Assembly (NCBI GenBank): GCA_021396245.1
Contig: WNYE01000047.1
Span: forward strand, 1-64,000
From: Sporothrix humicola
Lineage: Eukaryota; Ascomycota; Sordariomycetes; Ophiostomatales; Ophiostomataceae
Direction: 5' to 3'
DNA: 64,000 bases
Part shown: piece after piece, positions 21,077-32,625 of the stretch
Position numbering within the stretch: the first letter of the stretch is position 1
Layout: every line of letters starts with the position of its first letter
Notes under the pieces: generated by a model
Databases searched by the model: none
The model's input: only the letters and a program-made list of their open reading frames with translations
Told to the model about the DNA's origin: nothing
Made by a program: the position numbers and the translations under genes

Positions 21077-23861
21077 ATGAGTATTGCGGATACACATCCT
21101 GCTGAAAATCTAGTCAGTGTAAATAGACCCACCGGCCACCTTTCTGCAACAATTGTGATGGCCGACAACGCTCTTAAAAACAACGGTCTCCGTGGCCCCC
21201 TCTCATTTGCCATTTTCGTCGTGGCCAACATATCTGGCCAGTATCGCCAGCTTGCCATTGTGCGATACGAACCGTCTGCCAGCGACTTACAAAGCACAGT
21301 CTTGCGCGGCGCCGATGCCATCCGTCTGTGTTTCGGCGTCGTGCTGGCCTTTGCTCATCCAGCGAATCGCATTGCCATTGAGGGCGAGCTCGCTCTTGCG
21401 GCCAACATGTACGCGGAGAGCATTTGTCATCCTGTGGCCGTCTTTGAAAATGCAATGAAGGGCTGGATCTGGCACAATTACAACAGCCGGGCATGGCCGC
21501 AAGCGCCATGGCTGCGCGAGCTTCCGTTTATCAGCCTCGCGCTGCGGCTGTCCACGTCCTACGATCCAGTGGCGCTCAAGCACAGTGGGCCAAATTTCAA
21601 CATCAACATGAAAGCCGATCCACTGGGTGTGGTGTATACGAGCGACAATATCAAGTACGCCGTTGGTGTCGTCGACATTTCAGATCTCGATGCTGTCCGG
21701 TACGGAATCATCGCCACTGGCCATAACAAGATTGAATTACCACGAAATACAAATGGCGATATATACTCCATTTATGATACACATCCTGAGTATGAATATG
21801 TCTCGGAAACACCAAATCGGACACCGTTGTCGGCAAAGGAGTACATGTCCAAGTTTGCATACAAGTCGGAGAGAGCAGTTGATGAGGACGCCATTGTCCG
21901 TCTTGAGGCCATGCCCCTCATTTCGCCAGAGGCCCTCAATGGTACGTTTAGGGGTTACATATATAATGTTGTGATATGAAGTCAGCTAACACATTCTGAT
22001 GCCTCATAGCTGTCTGGCCTTTGACTACAGTGCCGACAAAAGATGAAGACCAACAAACAGAACCAAGGGAGGCGGCGAAGCAAACAAAACTTGAAAAGAT
22101 ACCGGCACGTCTTAGATCTCTTGTCCACCTTGCCGCCAAGCGCCTTTGTGACGGCTTATTTCACACGACCGGCTCAGACGCAGCGCCAAACGAAGGCCTG
22201 GCGTCGGCCATTGGAAGCAAAACGACCACTCTGCAGTCAATCGCTGGCACACACTTTGCACAAGATGCTCTGCGACGGGCGGTGATCGAGCATGCGGCAC
22301 GTCTTCACATCTTACACCCCAAGATGCAAGTAAAATTGTTAGTGACGGCCTTTTCTGGGGAGAGACATTTAACATGGGCTGCTTTTGTTGATCTCTCAGT
22401 GGCCGTATTGCATGAGGCCCTTCAGCATCCCGATTTGCACCAAGCCCAGTCCATCAGTCTCTGCATCGACACCATACAGGGCACACCTAAAGATATTGTT
22501 GTGGCACTGTCTGCGGCCCCGGCCTCCTTTCAATATTTGTGCTTACACCAAAAGCCACTGCGAACAAACGACAACGCTACCACTGAGTTTTACAGGCACC
22601 TTGTTGCCTCGCGGCTTCTGCGTCAGAGGGACATACGCGTGACCCTCACTGGCGCTTGCTCGGCCGCATTGCGCAACCAGATGTGGATTCCCACGGCAAG
22701 TACCGTTGGGCATGCCTTTGATGCATTCCCAGTGCAGGATATGTTCTTACGGCTACAGATAACCAACGAACGAAAGCACAAGGCGTTTATCCCGGCCTAC
22801 CAATATTTTGGAGATACTTTAATGTCGGCAGAAGCGTTTGCAGCCAGCTTTCTAACTTTCTTGTCTCAGTCTGCACATGAAGGCGTAAGCCCAGGCCCGA
22901 GAGTAAACTGGATCTTTGCACGCGGCGCACCGAGTGTCGCAGAACTCCAACTAGAGCCAGAGAAAGTAGGGCTGGGCGGATTTGCTGTAGAACTGCCTGC
23001 CGCCGAGAACCTCGCCATCCCTTCGTTTCCGTTTCTACAGTACGACAAAATACACTACGGCTTTACTAGGAAACTTACAGACATTGCTGTGCGGCGGAGA
23101 CCACTTGCCGATATGGACTGCTGCCCGCTGGTCCGCGATCCCGCCCCAGGTAGCTGGACCGTTCTCATTTCCAACGAAAAGCCGGGCTACAACAACAGGT
23201 GTCCTGAAAACGGAAACGGTGACTTTGAGGACGACGACTGGCAAGACGATCTTGTGGTCCGATATGCGTTTGTGCAGGCGGCCAAGGACGACCGGGGTGA
23301 CATCGTTGGCGATTTGTGCACGTTTCTTAGAGAGACGGCGCCTGAAGTGGACACCACACTGGTGGAGGAGCGCCTTGAAGAGGTGAATCGTATAATGGTA
23401 CAGAATATGCGGCCTTCAACCGTTGGCGAAATGACGCTACCAGAGAGACGGTTGCTCAACATCGGTAAAGACGAAGCCCTGGAGTTGCTGGCCGAATTCC
23501 GAGAAGACGGTAGAACATATGGGCGCGAAACACTGCAGATCGTCATGCAAGAAGGTGAGTCACCGGTCCATAATGAGCAGACAATATGTGGCAATTGGAT
23601 GCTGATATTTGGGATACTATGACAGACAAAGAGCTCACTCGGGACTGGTACACAGACGTGGCGTCTGACTTGACACGAGGAGTTCCTGAACTGTCCCCGC
23701 AATTACCAGCAGCACCTAGGCAAGTCAATGTGCACCCCACCGGTAAAGCATGGCAACTAACAAAGCGTATTCTTGGTAGACGGTCAAGCACGATCTTTTT
23801 GTCGTCTGCGGATGTAGTTCCTGAATCTGAGAGTGGGGAGCAGGGTCCCATTGTAAATTGA
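21077..23861 (+). CDS. unrecognised 881-aa fungal protein
   Basis: Exons 21077-21941, 22010-23554 and 23626-23861, with GT-AG introns of 68 and 71 bp, in consistent phase; 881 aa. I do not recognise a family. The N-terminal third has a hydrophobic-rich core and no clear signal peptide. The middle is rich in Leu and Ala with short helices. A stretch around residues 650-700 is acidic (DFEDDDWQDD). No obvious nucleotide-binding, zinc-binding or protease motif is visible. A possible downstream start lies at Met28 (MADNALKNNG). The gene is real by exon phase and continuous open frame, but no function is proposed. It is convergent with the DAL5-type permease. Confidence 0.7.
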
Positions 23862-24146
23862 TTGCATGAAGGACATGGAGTGGATGTACCAGAATATTCT
23901 GGACTGCTAATAAATTATGTGCCGCCGACAAACGGTGTTAAATATACGCTGGGCCACAGCACGTGTTTACACTGTTGCACTGCATTTCTGGTAGTCGATT
24001 GCGACCAATACAATCACTTCATGTAAAGATCCAAGGGATTTGTTTTATCATCATATCATTGGGTATTATCGCTAACTAACTCCTTTTATATGTCTATTGT
24101 TAACCCATTTCACTCCATCATTCATCATGCTTATATTCACCACCGC

Positions 24147-25675
24147 CTAGTACTTGTACAGCTCCTCGGGTGTGGGGTTGGGGTTCTCGGCGCGCTTCTT
24201 GCGGTTGAGCAGGTAGTACTGCAGGTTGGCGATGATGGCCATGAGCAGGCCGACGGACACGAGCGACAGAATGACCGTCCAGCCGGTCTTGTAGAGCGGG
24301 CTGTCTTTGGCCTGGAAGAGCTGGCTGCCGACGATTCCCGACGTGTTGGCCGACATGATAAAGATGGCCAGCGTGATGGACCGTTCGCCGGCCGATTTAG
24401 CGTTGGAGGCCATCCAGGAACCGTTGACAGGGTGCCAGTTGACGCTAAAGGCAATGCTGACGACCAACAGCCCGAAGCGGAGGTGCGAGTTGGTCGAGTG
24501 GATAGCGAGGCGGTTGCCGAGCTGGAGGCCCCAGTAGATGAAGATACCCAACAAAACCATGGGCCCGCGGCGCTGGAACTTGTCCGAGAAGAAGCCCCAG
24601 GTCAGGTTGGTCAGCAGCAGGATCCAGGAGCCGATGGAGACCATGGCGTTGGCGCGAAGCTTGCCGTAGCCAAACGAGGCGACGAGGGTCGGCGCATAGG
24701 ACGACATGACGGAGGCGGGCGACAGGGCGCTGATGGTCAGCAGGATGTGCGGGATGAGGCGCCAGTTGGTCAGGGCGCTCTTGAGCTCGGCACGGCTGAT
24801 GTGCGTGTGCGTGTGGATCTTGGACGGGTCGTCGAGCAAAACACGGCGCGAAAGGATGTGAATCTCGCGCTCGTTAAAGTAGCGGATGCCCAGGATGGAG
24901 ACTGGGTTGGCGGGGTTCTTGGGGAAGAACGTGATAAACACCAGACCGATAACGACAGTGAACATGCCCTCGATCAAGAAAAGCCACTGCCAGCCGGTAA
25001 GGCCGCAGATGCCACGCATGTGCAGCACACCATAGGCAATCAGTCCCGAGCAGGCACCGGCCAGCATGTTGCCGATAAAGAACCACGAGAAGCGCTTGCT
25101 CGTCTCATCGCGCTTGTACCACCGAGTAATCGTGTACAGGCCGGCCGGGATGAAGCCGGCCTCACAGAGACCAAGCAGCAACCGCGTCGACAGGTACGGG
25201 CCGAGGCCGTGCTGGAAGGCCTGGAAGGTGGCCACGAGGCCCCATGCAATGATCTGGCCGCCAATCCAGACGGTCGGGCCGACCTTGTAGAGGATAATGT
25301 TGCTGGGGATCTCCAGCAGAACAATGCCCAGCGACAGCAGTTGCTGGCCGACGTTGAACTGGTACTGCGTGATGCCGACGTCCTTCAGAAAGTTGTCCGT
25401 CAGGGCGTTGCCAATGTTGCCGCGGTCAATCTGCAGAGCAAAGAACGCGAGTGTCAACAAGGACATGACAAGAAAGTCGAGTCTGTACGTGTTAATGCCA
25501 AGAACATTTAATGTAACCAATGATTGATTGAGAAAGGAGGCACTCACTTCCGGACCAGCTTCTTCTCCTCCTCGTCTTTCCAGTCACGCTCAATGTCGGA
25601 CTGGTAGCCATCGCTGTGGCTTGCCTCTGTCGACACGGTCACCTGCTTCTCGTCAATTGGTGGTGTTGATGACAT
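24147..25675 (-). CDS. MFS permease of the DAL5 (anion:cation symporter) family
   Basis: Plasma-membrane uptake transporter. Exons 25675-25548 and 25482-24147 (65-bp intron) give 487 aa. A hydrophilic acidic N-terminus of about 43 residues precedes 12 predicted membrane segments. Early segments include LQIDRGNIGNAL, a family-typical stretch, followed by LLEIPSNIILYKVGPTVWIGG and the loop GLCEAGFIPAGLYTITRWYKR. DAL5 members carry allantoate, vitamins or organic anions; yeast Soa1 of this family transports sulfonates. The TauD-type dioxygenase is the divergent neighbour, which favours a sulfonate-like substrate, but that is inference. The upstream leader is pyrimidine-rich on the coding strand. 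Confidence 0.9.
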
Positions 25676-27609
25676 TGTTGTGTGTGGAGAGGTGGAGGAT
25701 GTGAGAATGAGAAAGAATAAGTTAGGATGATGAGAGAATGTGACAAAAGGTAGCAAAAGACGAAAGCTCGCGTGTGTCGGGTCAGAAAAGATGGCGATCA
25801 AGGCCAATGTTATATGGTAACATACAACGTGCGTATCGCTTAACTGAAAAGAAAACAATAAAATATGCTCGCAGATATCCCTGCCAATAATCCTGTAGAC
25901 TCGTGACGACTCAATGGCAGTCTGTCATGTCGAGTCGGAGACGATATGCAGCCCGTTTTTATTTACGGAGGCATGCTCCTCTCGACCCATGTCCAACCAT
26001 GTTTTTGTCGGTCTATCCCTTCGTCTTCATCGTCTGTCAAACTCTGCACGAGGCTAGTCGACAAAAAGGCGTCACGAAATTCACAAAAATGTCCCAAAAG
26101 GGCACTCAACGCGTGTAAACCGACATGTAAAAAGGGCATGAAAAGCGTGGAAAGCGTCCAAATGCGTGGGGATAGCACCGGATGCTGCGTCGACGTTGGG
26201 CCCGACGTTGCTCTAGGCTGCTGATACCATTGCTCAGAGACGGCACGTCATCTCTTGGGCTGGCAGTGGGGCCCCAGAAGGAGAGAAAGTGTTTGCGAGG
26301 GCGCTTGTAGGGTAGGCAAGATGCAAATAAGGCAGATAGAGCAGTTCATACTCTGCTGTAGGGTGATATTGCCCCCACAATTAATGGGCAGAATGCTGGT
26401 GCTTGTCCCACGCTAATGTCTGATGTTAGCAGAGCACAGAATGGCGAATTCGACCAGTGTCGTCGAGATGCGTGCTATCCTCGTACTATCCTCGTTTGGT
26501 CTTTGAGGAAGTCTCAGGAACAAGATCGGATTGGCTGGTCTCGGCACTTACATGACTCGTGGCAGCCTCGTCGTGCGTTCCCGTTCGTCAGTTTTTCAGG
26601 GAGCCAGGGACCCAGCCGGACGGTGCGGACCTTGTGTTTGGAGTGCATGTTCCTGATTTGAGAATTACAATTTTCAACAATACCAACAACGACAAATGTT
26701 GATTCCACGTCGTGGTCTGGGCAGTTTAACTGGAGACTTGTTCTCTGGTCTGGATTGCGTCTTGTTTATTGGTTGTGATGTTATGAAAAAGTCTTTACTT
26801 TCTGAGCTGTTTTCCGTCATTATTCTATTTGCCTCACGATGTTTATCAATCATTCCTTAGCCTAGATGCATTCTACGGACAATTCAAAGTTTGATTTTAT
26901 CGCTGCTTCCTTTTTCTGTCTTTTCCACGTGCAATCTCTGTTTTACTCGAATACGGGCATTTTTTAAGCCTTGTCTTTTCTTGTCGCTGTCACAATCATT
27001 TCTGATTTAATCCCGAATCTTGGGGCTTGGTGGCTTTTATCAAAAATACGCAATTGTGGTGCTAAAAGATATCATCGTCGCCTCGGATGGCGCCATCTAC
27101 TAGCTAGCCCCCAAACCCACCAAAACGGGGCTTGTTAACACCGCGAGTCCGTGTTTAGTGGAGACTTACAAGACACTGTCGGCCAGTTAGATTGCAGCAA
27201 ATTCACCACATTTTCTCCGGGAATTCGGATCTAAAGCGTCAGACCGGCAATACAAAACAATGCCAGTGTAACACACCAATTGACAATTGACAGCCATGCT
27301 CAATCACCAATTGACATGACAGATGATGGCGATGATGTGATGCAACGGGCAAACAATATCCTACGGAAGAGTCTACGCGATGTACGAGAGTTTTGAAATC
27401 AATTAAATGGGGGATGAGGACTGGAGTCATGGTTATCCAAATGTACATGCAAATCAATATTTACAAAAACTTCAAGAAATTTGAAACATTAATCAATTAA
27501 TTCAAAAATAATTAAAGAACATCGCCAAAAATTCAAACAAAAAGGGGAAATCAATAAACAAAGATCATTTATCAAACGAAAATTATTCTTTGACTACCGT
27601 ACCCCCAAA
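25676..27609. promoter_or_regulatory. 1.9-kb bidirectional region between permease and dioxygenase
   Basis: Long divergent intergenic region with no coding exon, tRNA or repeat that I could recognise. The left part is of ordinary composition and the last 170 bp before the dioxygenase start are A-rich. Its length is unusual for this window and would allow extended regulatory input or a non-coding transcript; neither is shown. Confidence 0.4.
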
Positions 27610-28740
27610 ATGGGCAACCTCGAATCACAAAAACACATCTCGCCCGACTCGGGATTCCCGATCACGATCCACCCTGCGTTCAACGCAAAGATTCAGGCTC
27701 ACGTACCACCGGAGCCGCTGCGGACAGAAGTGTTCCCCGACAAGGACCGGGCCTTGTTTGCGGATCCGGAGAAGAAGGCTTTGTTTTCGGTGGCCAAGCG
27801 TGTCGACCTGACAGAGTCGATCGGTACCGTCTTGGAGAATGTCCAGTTGTCACAGCTGACACCACAGCAACTGGACGAGCTTGCACTCCTGGTGACCGAA
27901 CGCGGCGTCGTCTTCTTCCGGGGGCAAGACCTGACAACCGACAAGCAGGTCGAGCTTTTCGAGCATTATGGCATTTTGGACCGGCACCCTGCCCAGAAAG
28001 ACGTGCGGCATGTTGTCATCAAGGGCAGCACCGAGGACCACCGCGACATTCTCAGCTACACGCCTTGGCCGTCGGGCGATTTCCACGCGGACACGTCGTT
28101 CGAGATCAACCCGCCATCCTACTCGATGCTGCGGATGGAGGAGCACCCGGCGGTCGGCGGCGACACGGCGTGGATCTCGCAGTACGGGCTGTACGATGCG
28201 CTGAGCAAGGCTATGAAGACGTTTGTCGACAGCCTGCACGCAGTGCACACGAGCCGGCTGCAGTACGACACGATCCTGGATCTGTGGGGTGTCGGGCCCA
28301 ACCGGCCGCCGATCGACACGCACCATCCGGCTGTGCGCACACATCCTGTCACGGGCCTGAAAGCGCTGAACGTCAACCCCGGCTTTGTCACAGGCTTTGC
28401 CGAGCTCAAAAAGGTGGAGGGCGACAAGCTGCTCGACTTTTTCCAGTACCACATCCATTCAGCAGACGACCACTACGTGCGGTGGAAGTGGGAAGTGGGC
28501 AGCGTGGCGATGTGGGACAACCGGTGCTCGGTGCACCGCGTGATTCCGGGGACGTACAAAGAAAAGCGGCGGGGTATCCGGACAACCGTCTTTGGCGAGA
28601 AGCCGTACTATGACCCCAAGAGCGAGGGCCGTGTCGAGAGACAGGAGCGTCTGGACCGGGAGAATGGGGTCGTCCCTGAAAAGCGAGTCGTCGTCCCCAT
28701 TGTCGAAGAAAAGGAGCCAGAGGTCAACACGCCGGCGTAG
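27610..28740 (+). CDS. TauD/TfdA-type Fe(II)/2-oxoglutarate dioxygenase
   Basis: Oxidative cleavage or hydroxylation using Fe(II) and 2-oxoglutarate; fungal relatives include the sulfonate dioxygenase Jlp1. Intronless, 376 aa, in the family range. The facial triad is visible: H159 and D161 in FHADTSFE, and H309 in CSVHRVIPG. R324 in RRGIRTT is the expected 2-oxoglutarate-binding arginine. The N-terminal block VFFRGQDLT is also typical. The C-terminal 40 residues are charged and probably disordered. It is divergent from the DAL5-type permease and convergent with the PEP-synthase-like gene. The exact substrate (taurine, other sulfonate or an aryloxy acid) cannot be read from sequence. Confidence 0.9.
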   Translation: MGNLESQKHISPDSGFPITIHPAFNAKIQAHVPPEPLRTEVFPDKDRALFADPEKKALFSVAKRVDLTESIGTVLENVQLSQLTPQQLDELALLVTERGVVFFRGQDLTTDKQVELFEHYGILDRHPAQKDVRHVVIKGSTEDHRDILSYTPWPSGDFHADTSFEINPPSYSMLRMEEHPAVGGDTAWISQYGLYDALSKAMKTFVDSLHAVHTSRLQYDTILDLWGVGPNRPPIDTHHPAVRTHPVTGLKALNVNPGFVTGFAELKKVEGDKLLDFFQYHIHSADDHYVRWKWEVGSVAMWDNRCSVHRVIPGTYKEKRRGIRTTVFGEKPYYDPKSEGRVERQERLDRENGVVPEKRVVVPIVEEKEPEVNTPA

Positions 28741-28859
28741 GTGTAGCGAGGAGGAGAATTTAATAATGAATACAGCTGTATGATTTTTTGATGATATATA
28801 TCTAGCACAAAATTTAAATACGAGTAACTACAAAACAATATGTACATATCCACCATTCC

Positions 28860-31673
28860 CTACTCCTCCACATCAGCCAGGCGAACTGTCCCTGCATCAC
28901 CATTCACTGTCACTGTTGCTCCATCCGGGATGAACTGCATGGCACGAGCGAGCTGGACAGCTGGAAGACCGTATTCACGAGCCAGACACGAGCCATGGGA
29001 CAAAATGCCGCCCGTCTCGAGGACAATACCGCTGATGATGTGGAAGACAGGCGTCCAGCCAGGATCCGTCGAGTTGACCACCAAAATCTCGCCCTCCTTG
29101 ACACGGCCAATATCCTTGAGCTGGCGAACAACGCGGGCTGTGGCAGTGACGTCACCCTTGGCCGTGCCGATGCCCTTGAAGATGCTGGCGCCCTCGTACA
29201 TGGACGGATCGACGTCGAGGTCGGCGGCCTTGTTGTCGACAATGTAGGGCGGCAGGGGCGTCTCTCTCTCCATCATCTTGACAAAGTCGCGGCGGCGGGC
29301 GTCAATCTTGGCGCGGATGAGGGGTGTCATCATGCGCGAGTCCCATAGCCTGTACAACTCCTGCTTGCTCAGGAACCAGACGTCATCGTCGGACTCAAAG
29401 ACGCCATAATCCGCCAGACGGCGGCCGACCTCCATAAAGCCCCAGCGGATCGACAGCGTGCAGTGGTCAAGGAAATTGCGCTCGTCGTCGCGCACAATGA
29501 CAAACTCGACGCACCAGGCGAGGACGACCTTGAACAGCTCGGCCTTGAACATGCCAAGCGTCTGTCTCTGCATTTTGGCCAGGACCTTGTCGACAAACGC
29601 CTCGCGGCGCTCGTTGGTCTCGTGCTCCTTGATCTGCGGGTCGGGCGCATCAGGCGTCTTGAGCATGGCCTGGAGCGAGCGGTAGTCGATGCTGGGGTCC
29701 TCCCAGCGCCGCTTAAAGTAAATGTCGCGGTCGGGCATGCCGCGCTGGCCGTACAGCTCGAGGAAGCCCTGGTAGTACTCGAGGAACGCGCGACCGTCGT
29801 CGGAGTTGGCGCACTCCTCGAAAAAGGCGGCGTCTTGGTGGGTTGCAAACGCTTCTCTGAGTACCTCCGACTTGTGAATCTTCTGAGACATTTCCCACAG
29901 CATGTGGTTCGCCTTCATGGTCTCGCTGGCGCGCGGCGTTCCGGTCAACACAGCCTGGAAGGCCGTCTTGTCCTCGGGGTCGTACCAGTGGGCCAGCATC
30001 AGACCCAGCAAGGTCAACAAGTCGCGCGCATTGATAAAGAACCACGTCCACATGTCGCGCGTGTACTCGTCCTCAATGTCGAGCTGGCGGTTGACATAAA
30101 ATCGCAAAGCCGTATCAGACAGCTGGGGCAGCTCAGCCCGCGGAATGCCCTTGCCTTCCGTGGCAAACTTGCCGTACCACTTGTTCTTCTGGAGATCGAA
30201 ACCCTTGTAGAGCTGCGGCCGCAGCGCCTCGACGCGGGCGTACAGCTTGGCATAGCCGAACCACGAGAACGAAGCGGCCTGGACCTCCTCTCGCCAAGGC
30301 ACGGGCAGGTTGGCAAGAAGACCGGGCCGCAGCATGGGCGGGATCGTGTTTTGGACAATGTCCCGCTCCAGATCGCAGTTAAAATATGCTGTGGCGCGGT
30401 GAAACTTCCAGTACCGCTTTTCTTGCAGGGCCGGATCGCCCCAGAAGCCGGCGGCGAACTCGTGGCCTTGGGCCCAGCTGAAGGCGCGCACAGAATACAT
30501 CAGCGGCGAGATGGCACCCGTCCAGTTCTCGTCGGCGAGCGAGCGCGTCCAGGTCGTGCCGTCGATCTCGGGGAACATTTGCCACTCCTCGAGGTCGGCG
30601 TCCCAGGAAAAGTCGACGCCGGTGATAGGGCGGCTCTGCAGGAGGAAGATGTCGTTGTCCTCGAGTGCCCACTCAATGTCCTGGGGGAAACCGCCGTAGT
30701 GTTCCTGGACACGCTGGCCGAGACGGGCCAGTTTCAAAGCCTGCTCGTCAGTCAGACTGAATGCTTCTCTCAGAGCGGCAGGCGTCTCTTCTGTCATGGT
30801 GCCTTGGCCGCTGGTCTGGTCGCCCGACGGGTGACGGCGGATGGTCTGAGTCTTGTCGCCGAGCGTGCGGTCGCGGATTCGGATTGAGTGACCGACGTCT
30901 TTCAGCACAAAACTGTCGGGGTTGACAATGCCGCTGACCACTGCTTCGCCCAGGCCCCACGAGGCATTGATGACCATTTCGTCCGTGGCGGCCGTCATCG
31001 GGTTGCCCGTGAACAGGACGCCGGCAGCTGCGGCGGCGACCATTCGCTGCACAACAACGGCCAGGTCAACCTCTGAATGGGCAAAGTTGTTGCGGTGGCG
31101 GTAGGCGACGGCCCGCGCAGACCAGAGCGAGGCCCAGCATGCGCGGACGGCGTCGATCAGAGCCTCTGGCCCGCGGATGTCTAGCAATGTGTCGTGGAGA
31201 CCAGCAAACGACGCTTCGGCCAGGTCCTCGGCCGTGCCTGATGAGCGAACCGCCACGAACGGGTCTTCTCCGCTGCCCGCCAGCTGCGCATACTGCGACG
31301 TGATCTCGGACGTGAGCTCCAGGGGCATCGGTGTCTGCATCACCATGCTGCGCGCCGTCGCCGACTTGGCCTCGACATCGTCGGCGTTGTCGTAGTTGAT
31401 CGTTCCGACGAGAGACAAGACCTTTGGTTTGAGCCCCGACAAGTCCATGAAGCGGGCGTAGGCGGCCGTCGTAACCGTAAAGCCAGGCGGGACGGGGAAG
31501 CGTGCTTGCGTCAACAGGCCCAAGTTGCAGCCCTTGCCGCCGACCTTGTCCTTCTCGGTCGCACCAGGGTCGCTGAACGTCAGCGCATATTCCGACCGCA
31601 CGGGGCTGTTGGCCGACGACGACAGCGATGAGGCGCCGTTGGTCCCGTTGACCTTGACCAGGGACGGGGACAT
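28860..31673 (-). CDS. PEP synthase / rifampin-phosphotransferase-like dikinase
   Basis: ATP-dependent dikinase of the PEP synthase/PPDK superfamily. Intronless, 937 aa from the ATG at 31673; the open frame extends further 5' but that part looks like leader. The N-terminal ATP-grasp domain has VGGKGCNLGLL, VAVRSSGTAEDL, GVLFTGNPMT and DIEWALED, ending in LLQSRPIT. A long middle domain of about 400 residues follows. The C-terminal swivelling domain has GGILSHGSCLAREYGLPAV with the phospho-accepting His at about 893. Order and length match rifampin phosphotransferases, which move a phosphate from ATP to a small-molecule hydroxyl, better than gluconeogenic PEP synthase. The physiological substrate in a fungus is unknown. 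Confidence 0.82.
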   Translation of the reverse strand: MSPSLVKVNGTNGASSLSSSANSPVRSEYALTFSDPGATEKDKVGGKGCNLGLLTQARFPVPPGFTVTTAAYARFMDLSGLKPKVLSLVGTINYDNADDVEAKSATARSMVMQTPMPLELTSEITSQYAQLAGSGEDPFVAVRSSGTAEDLAEASFAGLHDTLLDIRGPEALIDAVRACWASLWSARAVAYRHRNNFAHSEVDLAVVVQRMVAAAAAGVLFTGNPMTAATDEMVINASWGLGEAVVSGIVNPDSFVLKDVGHSIRIRDRTLGDKTQTIRRHPSGDQTSGQGTMTEETPAALREAFSLTDEQALKLARLGQRVQEHYGGFPQDIEWALEDNDIFLLQSRPITGVDFSWDADLEEWQMFPEIDGTTWTRSLADENWTGAISPLMYSVRAFSWAQGHEFAAGFWGDPALQEKRYWKFHRATAYFNCDLERDIVQNTIPPMLRPGLLANLPVPWREEVQAASFSWFGYAKLYARVEALRPQLYKGFDLQKNKWYGKFATEGKGIPRAELPQLSDTALRFYVNRQLDIEDEYTRDMWTWFFINARDLLTLLGLMLAHWYDPEDKTAFQAVLTGTPRASETMKANHMLWEMSQKIHKSEVLREAFATHQDAAFFEECANSDDGRAFLEYYQGFLELYGQRGMPDRDIYFKRRWEDPSIDYRSLQAMLKTPDAPDPQIKEHETNERREAFVDKVLAKMQRQTLGMFKAELFKVVLAWCVEFVIVRDDERNFLDHCTLSIRWGFMEVGRRLADYGVFESDDDVWFLSKQELYRLWDSRMMTPLIRAKIDARRRDFVKMMERETPLPPYIVDNKAADLDVDPSMYEGASIFKGIGTAKGDVTATARVVRQLKDIGRVKEGEILVVNSTDPGWTPVFHIISGIVLETGGILSHGSCLAREYGLPAVQLARAMQFIPDGATVTVNGDAGTVRLADVEE

Positions 31674-32625
31674 TGTGAGGTGTGAAGAAACGACACAAAT
31701 CAAAGGAAATAGAACGAAGCCAATAAATGTAAAACGAGAGAGCTGACAGAAGCAGCGTTTGGGAATGATGAAATGATGGCTAAAAATCAAACTGTGTTGA
31801 GTCTTGTATTTGTTTGTTTTATATGATGACGAACTTGAAAGATCAAAACTATCTTCCCAGGTTAACATATGATAAGATATTGTGCTCGGGTAGAGAATTG
31901 TCGGGCCGTTAGAGATGGAGGAAGTGTTGGAGGAAGTATGTAGATGGAATATCAGTAACACGAGTTATTGAGACGGCCCGGAGACGCCCAAATATTGTCA
32001 TGAGGAGACAAAATATGAGGAGATGGAAACAACCAACAGACTCCACACAACGCCCAAAAGGCGCCTCCCGTCATCCAGAAGCGATTTTAATTTTGTACTA
32101 ACAAGTCATGCTTTGATAGTCTCTTTTGGCAGTCAATGCGTCGTCATTGTTCTTGTTGACCGTGTTGACGGCCCATGTATCCCCGGAGCCCCTGCTTTGA
32201 TGTTCGTCTCCGCCCTGTGAAAGAACCGCCAAGTGGACCATTCCCCAGAAGGCATCCAGACCATCAATGCGGGGAAGCAGACGTTCACAAGACACTTTCT
32301 CGACTCTGTGCTGTTTAAAGTTGTTTTTATTTCAATTCCTTTGATTTTCTCGTCTTCACCTTGTCACCCCGCAGATCGTCGTTGCTTTCCCCAGATTCTT
32401 AGCGTCGTGGTGGAATGCAAGACTGCGCTAGGGTAATGACTACCGACAGGCAGTGAAGTGGAGGTGGAGGTGAGATGGAGATAACGACACACAATTGCCC
32501 GCTAAATATTGTCAGACAAAGAGTCGAAAATCGAAGAGAAAGTCACCTCAAATACAAGACCTTCTGCATCCGGGGGTAGTCGGAACCACGACGTCGCATC
32601 AATTTCTCCATTATACCTCAACACA
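31674..32625. promoter_or_regulatory. Divergent promoter between dikinase and Zn2Cys6 regulator
   Basis: 952 bp of non-coding sequence. No repeat or known operator was recognised. Shared use suggests that the regulator downstream may control the dikinase; this is positional inference only. Confidence 0.35.

Noticed and set aside
24090..25511. Long open frame of more than 450 codons antisense to the DAL5-type permease
   Set aside because: Low-complexity, charged translation without family features; it mirrors the GC-rich codons of the real gene on the other strand.
29463..30887. Long antisense open frame opposite the dikinase gene
   Set aside because: Shadow of a well-conserved enzyme; no domain or sensible start context.
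31674..31961. 96-residue N-terminal extension of the dikinase
   Set aside because: Translation looks like AT-rich leader; the ATG at 31673 begins the family-like protein.
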